Shown here: positions 17,753-25,913 of the stretch, piece after piece
How positions within the stretch are numbered: position 1 is the first letter of the stretch
How the letters are laid out: each line of letters opens with the position of its first letter
Source of the DNA: Ruegeria_C sp040830705
Lineage (GTDB): Bacteria; Pseudomonadota; Alphaproteobacteria; Rhodobacterales; Rhodobacteraceae
Assembly (NCBI GenBank): GCA_040830705.1
Contig: JBFOME010000009.1
Location: 1 to 64,000 of the forward strand
Length of the DNA: 64,000 nucleotides
Direction: 5' to 3'
Translations under genes and position numbers: made by a program
Notes under the pieces: generated by a model
Databases searched by the model: none
The model's input: only the letters and a program-made list of their open reading frames with translations
Told to the model about the DNA's origin: nothing

Positions 17753-18826
17753 CTACCGCGACAAACCACCATGCAGGTTCGGCATATCCAGCGCCGCGAA
17801 CCCGTAATGGCGCAGCCAGCGCAAGTCGGAATCAAAGAATGCCCGCAGGTCGGGAATGCCGTATTTCAGCATCGCCAGACGGTCGATACCGATACCGAAG
17901 GCAAAGCCCTGATAGACCTCTGGGTCGATCCCGCCAGCGGCGATCACCTTGGGGTGGACCATGCCGGAACCCAGAACCTCCAGCCAGTCGTCGCCCTCAC
18001 CGATCTTCAGCTGGCCGCCTTCCCAGGAGCAGCGGATATCGACCTCGGCGGATGGCTCGGTGAAGGGAAAATGCGAGGCGCGGAAGCGCAGCTCGACCCC
18101 GTCCACCTCGAAGAAGGCCTTCACGAACTCCTCCAGCACCCATTTCAGGTTGGCCATGGAGATGTCTTTATCGATGGCCAGCCCCTCGACCTGATGGAAC
18201 ATCGGCGTGTGAGTCTGGTCATAATCGGCGCGGTAGACGCCGCCGGGGCAGATCACCCGGATCGGCGCGCCCTGCAATTCCATCGAGCGGATCTGAACGG
18301 GCGAGGTGTGGGTGCGCAGCACGTTCGGCGGGCGGTTATCGCCCTCGGCGCGGTGCATATAGAACGTATCCATCTCGGCACGCGCGGGGTGGTGGCTGGG
18401 GATGTTCAGCGCATCGAAATTGTGCCAGTCGGTCTCGATCCGCGGACCTTCGGCGACGGAGAAGCCTAGCTCGGCAAAGATCGCGGTCAGCTCCTCGCTG
18501 GCCTGGCTGACCGGGTGGATCGAGCCCTGACGGCGGTCGCGCGACGGCAGCGTCACGTCCAGCCATTCGGTGCGCAGACGCTCATCCAGCGCGGCATCGG
18601 CCAGCGCGGACTTCTTGGCGATGAGCGCCGAATTGATCTCATCCTTCAGGGCGTTCAGCGCAGGGCCTGCAACCTGACGTTCTTCGGGGGTCATCTTGCC
18701 AAGCTCGCGCATTTTCAGCGCGACCTCGCCCTTCTTGCCCACCGCGGCGAGGCGGATCGCCTCCAGCGCGTCCTCGTCACCCGCCTCCGCGATCTGACCC
18801 AGATATTTTGCCTTAAGATCGTCCAT
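17753..18826 (-). CDS. pheS: Phenylalanine--tRNA ligase alpha subunit
   Basis: The 357-residue catalytic alpha subunit has an N-terminal coiled-coil arm (about 1-90). Class II synthetase motif 2 and 3 regions follow, with DWHNFDALNIPSHHPARAEM, RTHTSPVQIRSM, FHQVEGLAIDKDISMANL and the ATP-binding GFAFGIGIDRLAMLKYGI near the C-terminus. It pairs with PheT, which lies downstream on the same strand beyond three inserted genes. Confidence 0.98.
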   Translation of the reverse strand: MDDLKAKYLGQIAEAGDEDALEAIRLAAVGKKGEVALKMRELGKMTPEERQVAGPALNALKDEINSALIAKKSALADAALDERLRTEWLDVTLPSRDRRQGSIHPVSQASEELTAIFAELGFSVAEGPRIETDWHNFDALNIPSHHPARAEMDTFYMHRAEGDNRPPNVLRTHTSPVQIRSMELQGAPIRVICPGGVYRADYDQTHTPMFHQVEGLAIDKDISMANLKWVLEEFVKAFFEVDGVELRFRASHFPFTEPSAEVDIRCSWEGGQLKIGEGDDWLEVLGSGMVHPKVIAAGGIDPEVYQGFAFGIGIDRLAMLKYGIPDLRAFFDSDLRWLRHYGFAALDMPNLHGGLSR

Positions 18827-19007
18827 GACGGTTCCCTGAATTCTGCTTGCGCCCTGCTACCACAGCCGCGCGCGAAAGCAAGCGGGATTGCCGGGCGCCT
18901 CCCACGGTGCATGTTTGGGGATGCGCCCTGTTGCCCCACTGGCTAAACACAAAGGGCATGGTCGGCTACGTGTTGACTGCGGGGCAATCGGATCGGAGCA
19001 AGGGAGC

Positions 19008-19532
19008 ATGATCGCGTTTACCGAAATCAGGGGTCGGTTTTTCCGGGCCGTTCCCGAAAGCCGCCTCGACCAGCCTCTCGCCGCCCCGTCACCCGAAAGC
19101 GCGGGCCGGTATCACAGGCCCGGCCAGCCCGCCCTCTATATGAGCCCCCAGATCGAATGGGCCCGGATCGCGGTATCCGGTTACATGCGGGAAGACGGGC
19201 TTCCGCGATCTATCGTTCCCTTGACGGTCTGCGGGGCTCTTGTTCTGGATCAGCGCAACGCAGAGGCCTGCAGCGCCGCTGGCATCGACAGAGACAGCTC
19301 CAATCTGCCTTGGCGCAAGCCGCTCGCGGACGGCGCGACGCCGCCCTCCTGGGCGAACTCGGATATTGCGAGGTCCCTGCCCTGCGACGGTATCATCGAC
19401 CGGTCCCGGCATATTCGGGACGGATGGCACCTGATCCTGTTTCGCTGGAACGAACCGGGCAGCCCTCAGGTTGAGGTGGCGGGCGATCCCGTCGACGTGG
19501 AAATAAAGACCACCGGCCCGAAATGGAGTTGA
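19008..19532 (+). CDS. RES-domain-like protein, orphan
   Basis: The 174-residue protein resembles RES-domain proteins, a family that includes NAD+-degrading toxins. It has FFRAVPESR near the start, the central GRYHRPGQPALYMSP with the conserved Arg, and the C-terminal CDGIIDRSRHIRDGWHLILF that would supply the Ser. The catalytic Glu after the first motif is not clear (IEWARIAVSG). No antitoxin-like Xre gene lies beside it; the 180 bp upstream is non-coding. The ATG follows AGGGAGC. Function is open: toxin remnant, ADP-ribosyl enzyme or domesticated protein. Confidence 0.65.
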   Translation: MIAFTEIRGRFFRAVPESRLDQPLAAPSPESAGRYHRPGQPALYMSPQIEWARIAVSGYMREDGLPRSIVPLTVCGALVLDQRNAEACSAAGIDRDSSNLPWRKPLADGATPPSWANSDIARSLPCDGIIDRSRHIRDGWHLILFRWNEPGSPQVEVAGDPVDVEIKTTGPKWS

Positions 19533-19541
19533 GCAAAGAAG

Positions 19542-19566
19542 AAGGCCGCCCCGATGGAGCGGCCTT
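19542..19566 (-). terminator. Intrinsic terminator of rpmI-rplT
   Basis: An eight-base-pair stem AAGGCCGC/GCGGCCTT with a nine-base loop lies 25 bases after the rplT stop. On the minus strand it is followed by the T-rich run CTTCTTTG. It also lies just after the convergent plus-strand gene and may act on both. Confidence 0.75.
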
Positions 19567-19590
19567 TGCAATCTAGTGGTCTTTGCCGGA

Positions 19591-19956
19591 TCAGGCTGCC
19601 AGAGCGGCCTGAGCTTTGGCGACGATGGCGCCGAACGCGTCGGGCTCGTGCACGGCCAGGTCAGCCAGAACCTTGCGGTCCACTTCGATGCCAGCCAGGT
19701 TCAGACCGTTGATGAAGCGCGAATAGGTCAGTGCTTCGTCATGCGAACGCACAGCGGCGTTGATCCGCTGAATCCACAGCGCGCGGAAGTTGCGCTTGCG
19801 GTTCTTGCGGTCGCGGGTTGCGTACTGGTTAGCCTTGTCGACGGCCTGGGTTGCCACCTTGAAGGTGCTCTTGCGGCGACCATAGTAACCTTTGGCGGCC
19901 TTGATGATCTTCTTGTGGCGGGCGTGGGTTGTGGTTCCACCTTTAACGCGGGACAT
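19591..19956 (-). CDS. rplT: 50S ribosomal protein L20
   Basis: The 121-residue L20 is complete, starting MSRVKGGTTTHARHKKIIKAAKGYYG, with the central basic helix RKNRKRNFRALWIQRINAAVR. It binds 23S rRNA early in large-subunit assembly. It follows rpmI by 14 bp in the usual rpmI-rplT pair. infC, often upstream in other bacteria, is absent. Confidence 0.98.
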   Translation of the reverse strand: MSRVKGGTTTHARHKKIIKAAKGYYGRRKSTFKVATQAVDKANQYATRDRKNRKRNFRALWIQRINAAVRSHDEALTYSRFINGLNLAGIEVDRKVLADLAVHEPDAFGAIVAKAQAALAA

Positions 19957-19970
19957 ACTGGTATCTCCTC

Positions 19971-20171
19971 TTAACGGTCGTAGGGCATGAAGCCCTTGAC
20001 GATCTTGGCGTCGGGGGCAGAAAGGGTGGTGTTGCCGCGGGCATCACGGATGAATTTCTTGGTCCGCTTGATCATGCCATGGCGCTTGCCGGCCTGACCC
20101 GCGAGGACCTTGCCGGTCGCTGTTACCTTGAAGCGCTTCTTGGCGCTTGATTTCGTCTTCATCTTGGGCAT
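19971..20171 (-). CDS. rpmI: 50S ribosomal protein L35
   Basis: The 66-residue basic protein starts MPKMKTKSSAKKRFKVTATG and contains AGKRHGMIKRTKKFIRD, the L35 signature. It is the first gene of the rpmI-rplT unit; the 148 bp upstream to the LacI gene should carry its promoter. Confidence 0.98.
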   Translation of the reverse strand: MPKMKTKSSAKKRFKVTATGKVLAGQAGKRHGMIKRTKKFIRDARGNTTLSAPDAKIVKGFMPYDR

Positions 20172-20319
20172 TTCCGTCTCCTGTTCTTCGGGTTCGGTTC
20201 ACACGCGACTCGGCATGCCACTTCCGGCCGGCCACGCGATAAGAGCCGCCGTTTACGCAACTGGCGCCAAAGTGGCAAGGGGGTTTGTCAGGATTCTTTG
20301 CAAACCTTGTTATCGCGGG

Positions 20320-21336
20320 TCAGCCCGCAGAATATGAACGTGTCGATCCGCGGATAACCCTTTCCGGTTCTAACAGCACCGGTTCCGGTCGCTCCTGCGT
20401 TTCGATCCAGCTGGCAATGGCGGCGGCGGTCGCCTCGCCCATCCGCGAGACCGGCAGATGCACCGTGGTCAGGCCCGGCTCGGCATGGGCCGATGCGGCA
20501 AGGTCGTCAACCCCCATCAGCGACAGGTCGTCGGGCACCCGAATGGCTTTGCGCTGCAACTCAAACAACACGCCCAGCGCCAAAACATCAGAACAACACA
20601 AGATGGCGCTGACCGGGTCAGGCGCCGCAAGAATGGACTTGGCGGCCTGGCAACCGCCGGAAATTGCGATCTCGGTTTCGAAAAACCGCAAGTCGACCGC
20701 GCTCGCGGACTGCTTCAACCCGTCAAGGCGGGCGCGGGTCCGGTCGTTATTGGCCAGCGGGCCGTGCACAACTGCAATATCGCGATGGCCCTGACCTGCA
20801 AGAAAGTCCAGCGCGATCGCGGTCGCAGCCGCATTGTCATAACCCACAGTTGGGAGGTAATAATCAGGCGCATGAAATGAGGTTGCGATTGCGGGCAGAT
20901 GGCAACGCTCGATCAAGTCATCCAATGCGGGGTCATGCGTGATGCCGGATACGATCAGACCTTCGGCCCCGATATCAACCAACGTCTTTGCTTTCTCGGC
21001 CTCGATGGCGGGATCATTATGTGTCGTCGCCACAACCAGAGAGAGTTGGTATTCGCCCAGCTTGTGTTCAAGCGCAGCGAGGAAGCTGGCGAAGATGGCG
21101 TTGTCCAACGTGGGCACAAGCGCACCAACAAATCGGGTGCGCCCCGAATTGATCGCACGCGCCGCGGCACTCGGAACAAAGCGCAGGGTGCGGATGGCAG
21201 CTTCGACCCTTTCGCGCGTTGCGGGGCTGACCGCACCCGGCGCATTCAGCACGCGCGAAACGGTCGCCACCGAAACACCCGCAGCTTTGGCAACATCGCG
21301 CAAGTTTGCACGTTTTTTGTTCTGAACGCCTGTCAT
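20320..21336 (-). CDS. LacI-family regulator of the TMAO locus
   Basis: The 338-residue repressor-type protein begins with a LacI helix-turn-helix (NLRDVAKAAGVSVATVSRVLN, residues 9-29) and hinge FVPSAAARAINSGRTR, followed by a periplasmic-binding-protein-like effector domain. It is divergent from tdm with two palindromic sites between them. The effector may be TMAO or a methylamine; that is inference. I chose ATG 21336 (MTGVQNKKRANLRD), since the frame upstream of it overlaps the operator region. Confidence 0.88.
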   Translation of the reverse strand: MTGVQNKKRANLRDVAKAAGVSVATVSRVLNAPGAVSPATRERVEAAIRTLRFVPSAAARAINSGRTRFVGALVPTLDNAIFASFLAALEHKLGEYQLSLVVATTHNDPAIEAEKAKTLVDIGAEGLIVSGITHDPALDDLIERCHLPAIATSFHAPDYYLPTVGYDNAAATAIALDFLAGQGHRDIAVVHGPLANNDRTRARLDGLKQSASAVDLRFFETEIAISGGCQAAKSILAAPDPVSAILCCSDVLALGVLFELQRKAIRVPDDLSLMGVDDLAASAHAEPGLTTVHLPVSRMGEATAAAIASWIETQERPEPVLLEPERVIRGSTRSYSAG

Positions 21337-21389
21337 AAGGGGCAAGCTTTTCCACATTTTCAACATCGGGCAAGGAAAAACTTGACACA

Positions 21390-21426
21390 TGTAACCAGTT
21401 ACATCAACCTCGTGTAACTAGTTACA
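21390..21426. promoter_or_regulatory. Paired LacI-type operators between regulator and tdm
   Basis: Two 14-bp inverted repeats occur here. TGTAACCAGTTACA at 21390-21403 has one mismatched pair at the centre, and TGTAACTAGTTACA at 21413-21426 is a perfect palindrome. Their centres are 23 bp apart. TTGACA at 21382-21387 just upstream is a good -35 element for tdm, so a bound repressor would block it. The sites fit the size and symmetry of LacI-family operators. Confidence 0.8.
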
Positions 21427-21448
21427 TTGCCAGCAGACACCCGTACCT

Positions 21449-23776
21449 ATGACACGCCCCACCATCCTGCATGAGTTCACAAACGTAGGATTTGAAGGCC
21501 CCGGACGTCGTTTTCCGGGGTTTCCAGCGCTGGCGGGCACCGCCACGAATATGCTGGCACCGCGCGAAGCAATACATCTCGATCTTTCAGCCGGAGATCT
21601 GATCTCGGTCGAGGGCGTATCGACGCAATCACCGCTAAGTGTTGCGGCTTTTCACGGTAACGGTTCGTCGGCTCTGGCGGCGTTGGGACTGAGCGCAGAT
21701 GACAGCGTGGCAACAGGCGCGTTTGACAGCGCGCGGTTCGTTGGCTGGTTGGTTGCCAATGGCGGACACCGGGATGCCCCGGTGCCCTGCAATTGCCTGT
21801 CGCATGAGATGTCTCCGCTCGTCCTGACCACAGACCAGCCAGTGAGTCTGTGGCTGATTCGCCCTGCCGAAGCGCCCGCGCTGGTTCAGGGCGGCAGTGG
21901 GGGCAGCATTGTGGTGTCACACAAGCCTGCCGCAAAAAGCGGACCACTTCTGCCGCAGCCCCTCGGTGATGTGCGCGATGAATTCACTGTACCGCGTGGC
22001 ACAGGTTTCGCTTATGAGGTCAAGGCTGGCGAGATATTGCAGATCATTGATGTCGAGGGACAGCAATGTTCGGATTTCATGGGTTTCTGCGCCCGCGGGC
22101 TGGACCGGGGCGAGGAATGGATGATCGATTCCACTGCCACTCGTTCGATGGTGCGCCGCGCCTTCCCCGGCCCCGGCCTATTGGACAAGTTCTATGACCG
22201 CGAGATGCGCCCCATCCTGAACGTCATTCAGGACACATGCGGACGACATGACACATTCGGGTTGGCCTGCACCGCGCGCGGCTATGAGGAACGCGGCTTT
22301 CCCGGCCATGTGAACTGTTCCGACAACATGTCCGAGGCGCTCGCGCCATACGGCGTGGCGCGGCGCTCGGCGTGGCCGGCAATCAACTTCTTCTGGAACA
22401 CCTGGGTCGATCCGCACACTCAGCATCTGATGACTGCCGAGTCCCATTCTCGCCCAGGTGACTATGTGGCAATGCGCGCGCTAGAGGACCTGGTCTGCGT
22501 TTCGACTGCATGCCCCGATGATATCGACCCGATCAACGGCTGGAACCCCACGGATGTGCATGTGCGCATCTACCGCCCCGAAACACCGATCCGGCGCGCG
22601 GTCGCCCATCGCGAAAAGGAAGACGCCCCAATGTCGATCAGTCAGGAATCCGCGTTTCACGACCGGCTCGCCCCGCTGACCGAGCACTTTGCCCCTGCCC
22701 GCGACCTCTGGGCGCCGGTCAGCTACCCCTCGCACGGGACGCTTGGTGAATACTGGGCCTGCCGCGAGGCGGTGACGCTTCAGGATATGAGCGGGCTGCG
22801 GAAATACGACATCATCGGGCCGGATTCTGAAAAGCTGTTGCAACTGGCGACCACGCGCAACGTCACAAAGCTGCCGGTCTGGCGTGGCTCTTACACAATC
22901 ATGTGCGACGAGAGCGGCACCGTCATCGACGACGGCACTCTGTTCCGCCTAGCCCCCGACCTGTTCCGCTGGTGCTGCGGCAGTGAGGAAAGCGGCCGCG
23001 TACTAAACGCGCTGGCCGAAGCGCACAGTTTGCAAGTGCGGGTGCACGCCATGCGAGGGGCGCTTCCGAACCTTGCACTGCAAGGACCCAAATCGCGCGA
23101 TGTGCTGCGCAAGCTCGTCTTTACCCAGCCGCATATGCCTTCGCTCGATCACCTGAAATGGTTCGGCGTGACCGTGGCCCGGCTGAATGACCGCGAGGGA
23201 GCACCCTTCATGCTGTCCCGCTCGGGTTATACAGGCGAGTTGGGCTATGAGATCTTCTGCGCGAAAGCGGACGCGCTCACGATATGGGACGCATTGATGG
23301 AGGCTGGGGCAGAGTTTGGCATCACCCCCATGGGCTCCGCCGCGCTGGAGATTGTCCGGATTGAGGCAGGACTGGCTGCTGCAGGTGCCGAATTCGCGCC
23401 GGGCGTGGATGCCTTCGAGGCTGGGCTGGGCTTTGCCGTCGACCTGAAAAAGGCGGGTTTTACCGGCAAAGATGCGCTGGAACGCAATGCCCGCGAGCCG
23501 CGTCGGGTGCTTAAGGGCCTTAAGCTGGCCTGCGACGATGTGCCCACCCACGGGGCACCGGTTTATGCGGGCGAACGGCAGGTTGGAACGGTGACCTCTG
23601 CCACGCGTTCGCCGATACTGGAATGCGCCATCGCGATGGTGCGTTTGTCGGTCGAACATTCGGACACGGGCACCGAGCTTGAGATCGGCCAACTCGACGG
23701 GCGGATGAAGCGCCTGTCAGGAACTGTCACCGATATCCCCTTTATAGACCCGCAACGCAAGCGGGCACGCGCCTGA
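21449..23776 (+). CDS. tdm: Trimethylamine N-oxide demethylase (DUF1989-GcvT fusion)
   Basis: The 775-residue protein fuses an N-terminal DUF1989-type metal-binding region (to about residue 385) to a C-terminal aminomethyltransferase (GcvT-like) folate-binding region (about 400-770). This is the known architecture of Tdm, which converts TMAO to dimethylamine and formaldehyde, the latter captured by tetrahydrofolate. Metal-ligand candidates are C274, C290 and C350 or C355 around HVNCSDNM and STACPDDID. The C-terminal half has SRSGYTGELGYEIF and IRIEAGLAAAGAEF of GcvT. Immediately downstream are transporter genes of the matching type, which supports the assignment over a generic dimethylglycine-type enzyme. 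Confidence 0.88.
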   Translation: MTRPTILHEFTNVGFEGPGRRFPGFPALAGTATNMLAPREAIHLDLSAGDLISVEGVSTQSPLSVAAFHGNGSSALAALGLSADDSVATGAFDSARFVGWLVANGGHRDAPVPCNCLSHEMSPLVLTTDQPVSLWLIRPAEAPALVQGGSGGSIVVSHKPAAKSGPLLPQPLGDVRDEFTVPRGTGFAYEVKAGEILQIIDVEGQQCSDFMGFCARGLDRGEEWMIDSTATRSMVRRAFPGPGLLDKFYDREMRPILNVIQDTCGRHDTFGLACTARGYEERGFPGHVNCSDNMSEALAPYGVARRSAWPAINFFWNTWVDPHTQHLMTAESHSRPGDYVAMRALEDLVCVSTACPDDIDPINGWNPTDVHVRIYRPETPIRRAVAHREKEDAPMSISQESAFHDRLAPLTEHFAPARDLWAPVSYPSHGTLGEYWACREAVTLQDMSGLRKYDIIGPDSEKLLQLATTRNVTKLPVWRGSYTIMCDESGTVIDDGTLFRLAPDLFRWCCGSEESGRVLNALAEAHSLQVRVHAMRGALPNLALQGPKSRDVLRKLVFTQPHMPSLDHLKWFGVTVARLNDREGAPFMLSRSGYTGELGYEIFCAKADALTIWDALMEAGAEFGITPMGSAALEIVRIEAGLAAAGAEFAPGVDAFEAGLGFAVDLKKAGFTGKDALERNAREPRRVLKGLKLACDDVPTHGAPVYAGERQVGTVTSATRSPILECAIAMVRLSVEHSDTGTELEIGQLDGRMKRLSGTVTDIPFIDPQRKRARA

Positions 23777-23809
23777 ACGCGCAGACAAAACCTCAACAGG
23801 AGAGAATGC

Positions 23810-24781
23810 ATGAGACATTTCAAAACACTAACAGCAACACTGGCACTCGCCATCGTAGCCACCGGCGCGATGGCGCAGGACAAGGTGATGGTAGGCGAGC
23901 CCAGCTGGCCCGGCGCGAAGATCATGAGCCGGGTCATCGGTCAGGTGATCGAAAACCGACTGGGCGGCGAGGTGGGCTATGCGCCGGGCGCAAACGCAGT
24001 GATCTTCGCCGCTATGGATGGCGGGCGCGGCGACATCGACGTGCATCCGGATGTCTGGTTGCCCAACCAGTCGTCTTTCACCGACGAATACGTTGATCAG
24101 AAAGGCACTGTCGCGCTGTCCGAAGGCAGCTATGAAGGCCGCGCGGGCATCTGCGTGCCCAACTACATGGTCGACGAGCACAACATCAAATCCATCTACG
24201 ATCTGGCAACCCCCGCCGCGCAGGAGCTGTTCGATTCCGATGGCGACGGCATGGGCGAGGTATGGGTTGGTGCCTCGGGCTGGGCCTCGACCAACACGTT
24301 CAAGGTTCGGGTGCGCGACTATGGCATCGAAACCTTCCTCGCGCCGACCACCGAAGATGAAACCGTATTCTATTCGCGGTTGAAGGACCTGATCGACCAG
24401 CAAAAAGGCGCGGCTTTCTACTGCTATGCACCGCATTACGTGCACGCACTTTATGACGTGACGATTCTGGAAGAGCCTGAGCATGACGCGGCCACCTACA
24501 AGATGGTGCAGCCCGATCAGGACGCGGACTGGTACAACAAATCCACCGTCAGCACTGGCGAGCCCGTGAAGACCGTTACGGTGGCCCACTCCAAATCACT
24601 GGAAGAACGCAACCCGGCAGCGGCGTCCTTCCTGGCCAATATCGACATGGATGCGGGCCAACTCAGCGCGCTGACATACGAAGTTGTGGTCAAGGGCCGC
24701 GAGATTGACGAGGTCGTCACCGAATGGATCGGCAACAATGGCGACATCGTAGATGGCTGGCTGGGTTTGAACACCAACTGA
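23810..24781 (+). CDS. tmoX: TMAO-binding periplasmic protein
   Basis: The 323-residue protein has a signal peptide (MRHFKTLTATLALAIVATGAMA) and the glycine betaine/choline-type solute-binding fold (OpuAC), with VGEPSWPGAKI, DIDVHPDVWLPNQ and VGASGWASTNTF supplying aromatic residues that would cage a quaternary or N-oxide amine. A loop DSDGDGMGEVW resembles a calcium site. It lies 33 bp after tdm, so TMAO is the likely ligand, though betaine or choline cannot be excluded by reading alone. Confidence 0.86.
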   Translation: MRHFKTLTATLALAIVATGAMAQDKVMVGEPSWPGAKIMSRVIGQVIENRLGGEVGYAPGANAVIFAAMDGGRGDIDVHPDVWLPNQSSFTDEYVDQKGTVALSEGSYEGRAGICVPNYMVDEHNIKSIYDLATPAAQELFDSDGDGMGEVWVGASGWASTNTFKVRVRDYGIETFLAPTTEDETVFYSRLKDLIDQQKGAAFYCYAPHYVHALYDVTILEEPEHDAATYKMVQPDQDADWYNKSTVSTGEPVKTVTVAHSKSLEERNPAAASFLANIDMDAGQLSALTYEVVVKGREIDEVVTEWIGNNGDIVDGWLGLNTN

Positions 24782-24793
24782 GCTTGAAACCAA

Positions 24794-24818
24794 GACCCCG
24801 GCAGGCACTGCCGGGGTC
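24794..24818 (+). promoter_or_regulatory. Stem-loop between tmoX and tmoV
   Basis: An 11-bp perfect stem GACCCCGGCAG/CTGCCGGGGTC closed by a three-base loop begins 12 bases after the tmoX stop. No T run follows. Such a structure after a binding-protein gene commonly protects the upstream mRNA from 3' exonucleases and lowers downstream expression, which would give more TmoX than TmoV/W. Confidence 0.65.
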
Positions 24819-24853
24819 CAATACCAACAGACATCAACCACAGCGAGGCCAGT

Positions 24854-25903
24854 ATGACAGCGGATATCGCAATTGATGCGCGTGGCGTATGGAAAGTGTT
24901 CGGTGAGCGGGCACCAGAGGCGTTGAAGGCCATTCACGCAGAAGGGCTGAGCAAGGCCGAAGTTCTCGACCGTTACAACTGTGTCGTGGGCGTTGCCGAC
25001 GCTAGTTTCGAGATTGAGCGTGGCGAGCTATTTTGTGTGATGGGGCTGTCTGGCTCGGGAAAATCCACGCTGGTGCGCCATGTCAACCGGCTGCTTGAGC
25101 CGACCGATGGTCATATCTACCTGGACGGCGACGATGTAATGGAATTGAACGCCGAGGGGCTGCGCGACCTGCGTAATCGCCGCGTGGCGATGGTGTTCCA
25201 GAATTTCGGTCTGATGCCGCACCGCACCGTGCGCGACAATGTCGCCATGCCACTGGAAATCCGCGGCACCGGCAAGGCGCGCCGCTGGGAAGAGGCCGAC
25301 CGGGTGCTGGAACTGGTCGAACTGAACGGCTGGGAGGACAAATACGCCCATGAGCTGTCCGGCGGGATGCAGCAGCGGGTCGGGTTGGCTCGCGCCATCG
25401 CCTCGAACCCCGAGGTGCTGTTGATGGACGAGCCATTCTCGGCTCTCGATCCGCTGATCCGGAAACAGCTGCAGGACCAGTTCATGGACCTCAGCCACAA
25501 GCTGAACAAGACCACCATGTTCATCACCCATGATCTGGACGAGGCGATCCGCATCGGCCACCGCATCGCAATCATGAAGGATGGCCGCATCGTGCAGATC
25601 GGCACACCCGAAGAGATCATCCTGAACCCTGCCGACGATTACGTGTCTGATTTCGTGGCCGGGATTTCCAAGCTCAACATGATATTCGCTCATTCGGTGA
25701 TGAAACCCGTGGACGAGTTCGAGGCCCATCATGGCGAGGTTCCCGACGATGCCAAAGAGGCGCATCCGGAAATGGACCTGTCTGATCTGATGAACCTCTG
25801 CGTCGATGGACATGGGGTCGTCGCGGTCACCCAGAACGGCAATACGGTCGGCGTCATCAACCGCGCGGGGCTGATCCGCGCCATCCAGGACAGCCAGGCT
25901 TAA
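24854..25903 (+). CDS. tmoV: TMAO ABC transporter ATP-binding protein
   Basis: The 349-residue ATPase belongs to the ProV/OpuAA group. Walker A is GLSGSGKST (about residues 64-72), the signature is LSGGMQQRVGLARA, Walker B is VLLMDEPFSALD, and the switch His is in FITHDLDEA. A C-terminal extension of about 70 residues (VMKPVDEFEAHHGE onward) resembles a shortened CBS-like regulatory tail. It energises uptake with TmoX and TmoW. The assignment to TMAO is from operon position after tdm. Confidence 0.86.
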   Translation: MTADIAIDARGVWKVFGERAPEALKAIHAEGLSKAEVLDRYNCVVGVADASFEIERGELFCVMGLSGSGKSTLVRHVNRLLEPTDGHIYLDGDDVMELNAEGLRDLRNRRVAMVFQNFGLMPHRTVRDNVAMPLEIRGTGKARRWEEADRVLELVELNGWEDKYAHELSGGMQQRVGLARAIASNPEVLLMDEPFSALDPLIRKQLQDQFMDLSHKLNKTTMFITHDLDEAIRIGHRIAIMKDGRIVQIGTPEEIILNPADDYVSDFVAGISKLNMIFAHSVMKPVDEFEAHHGEVPDDAKEAHPEMDLSDLMNLCVDGHGVVAVTQNGNTVGVINRAGLIRAIQDSQA

Positions 25904-25913
25904 GGAGGCGGAC

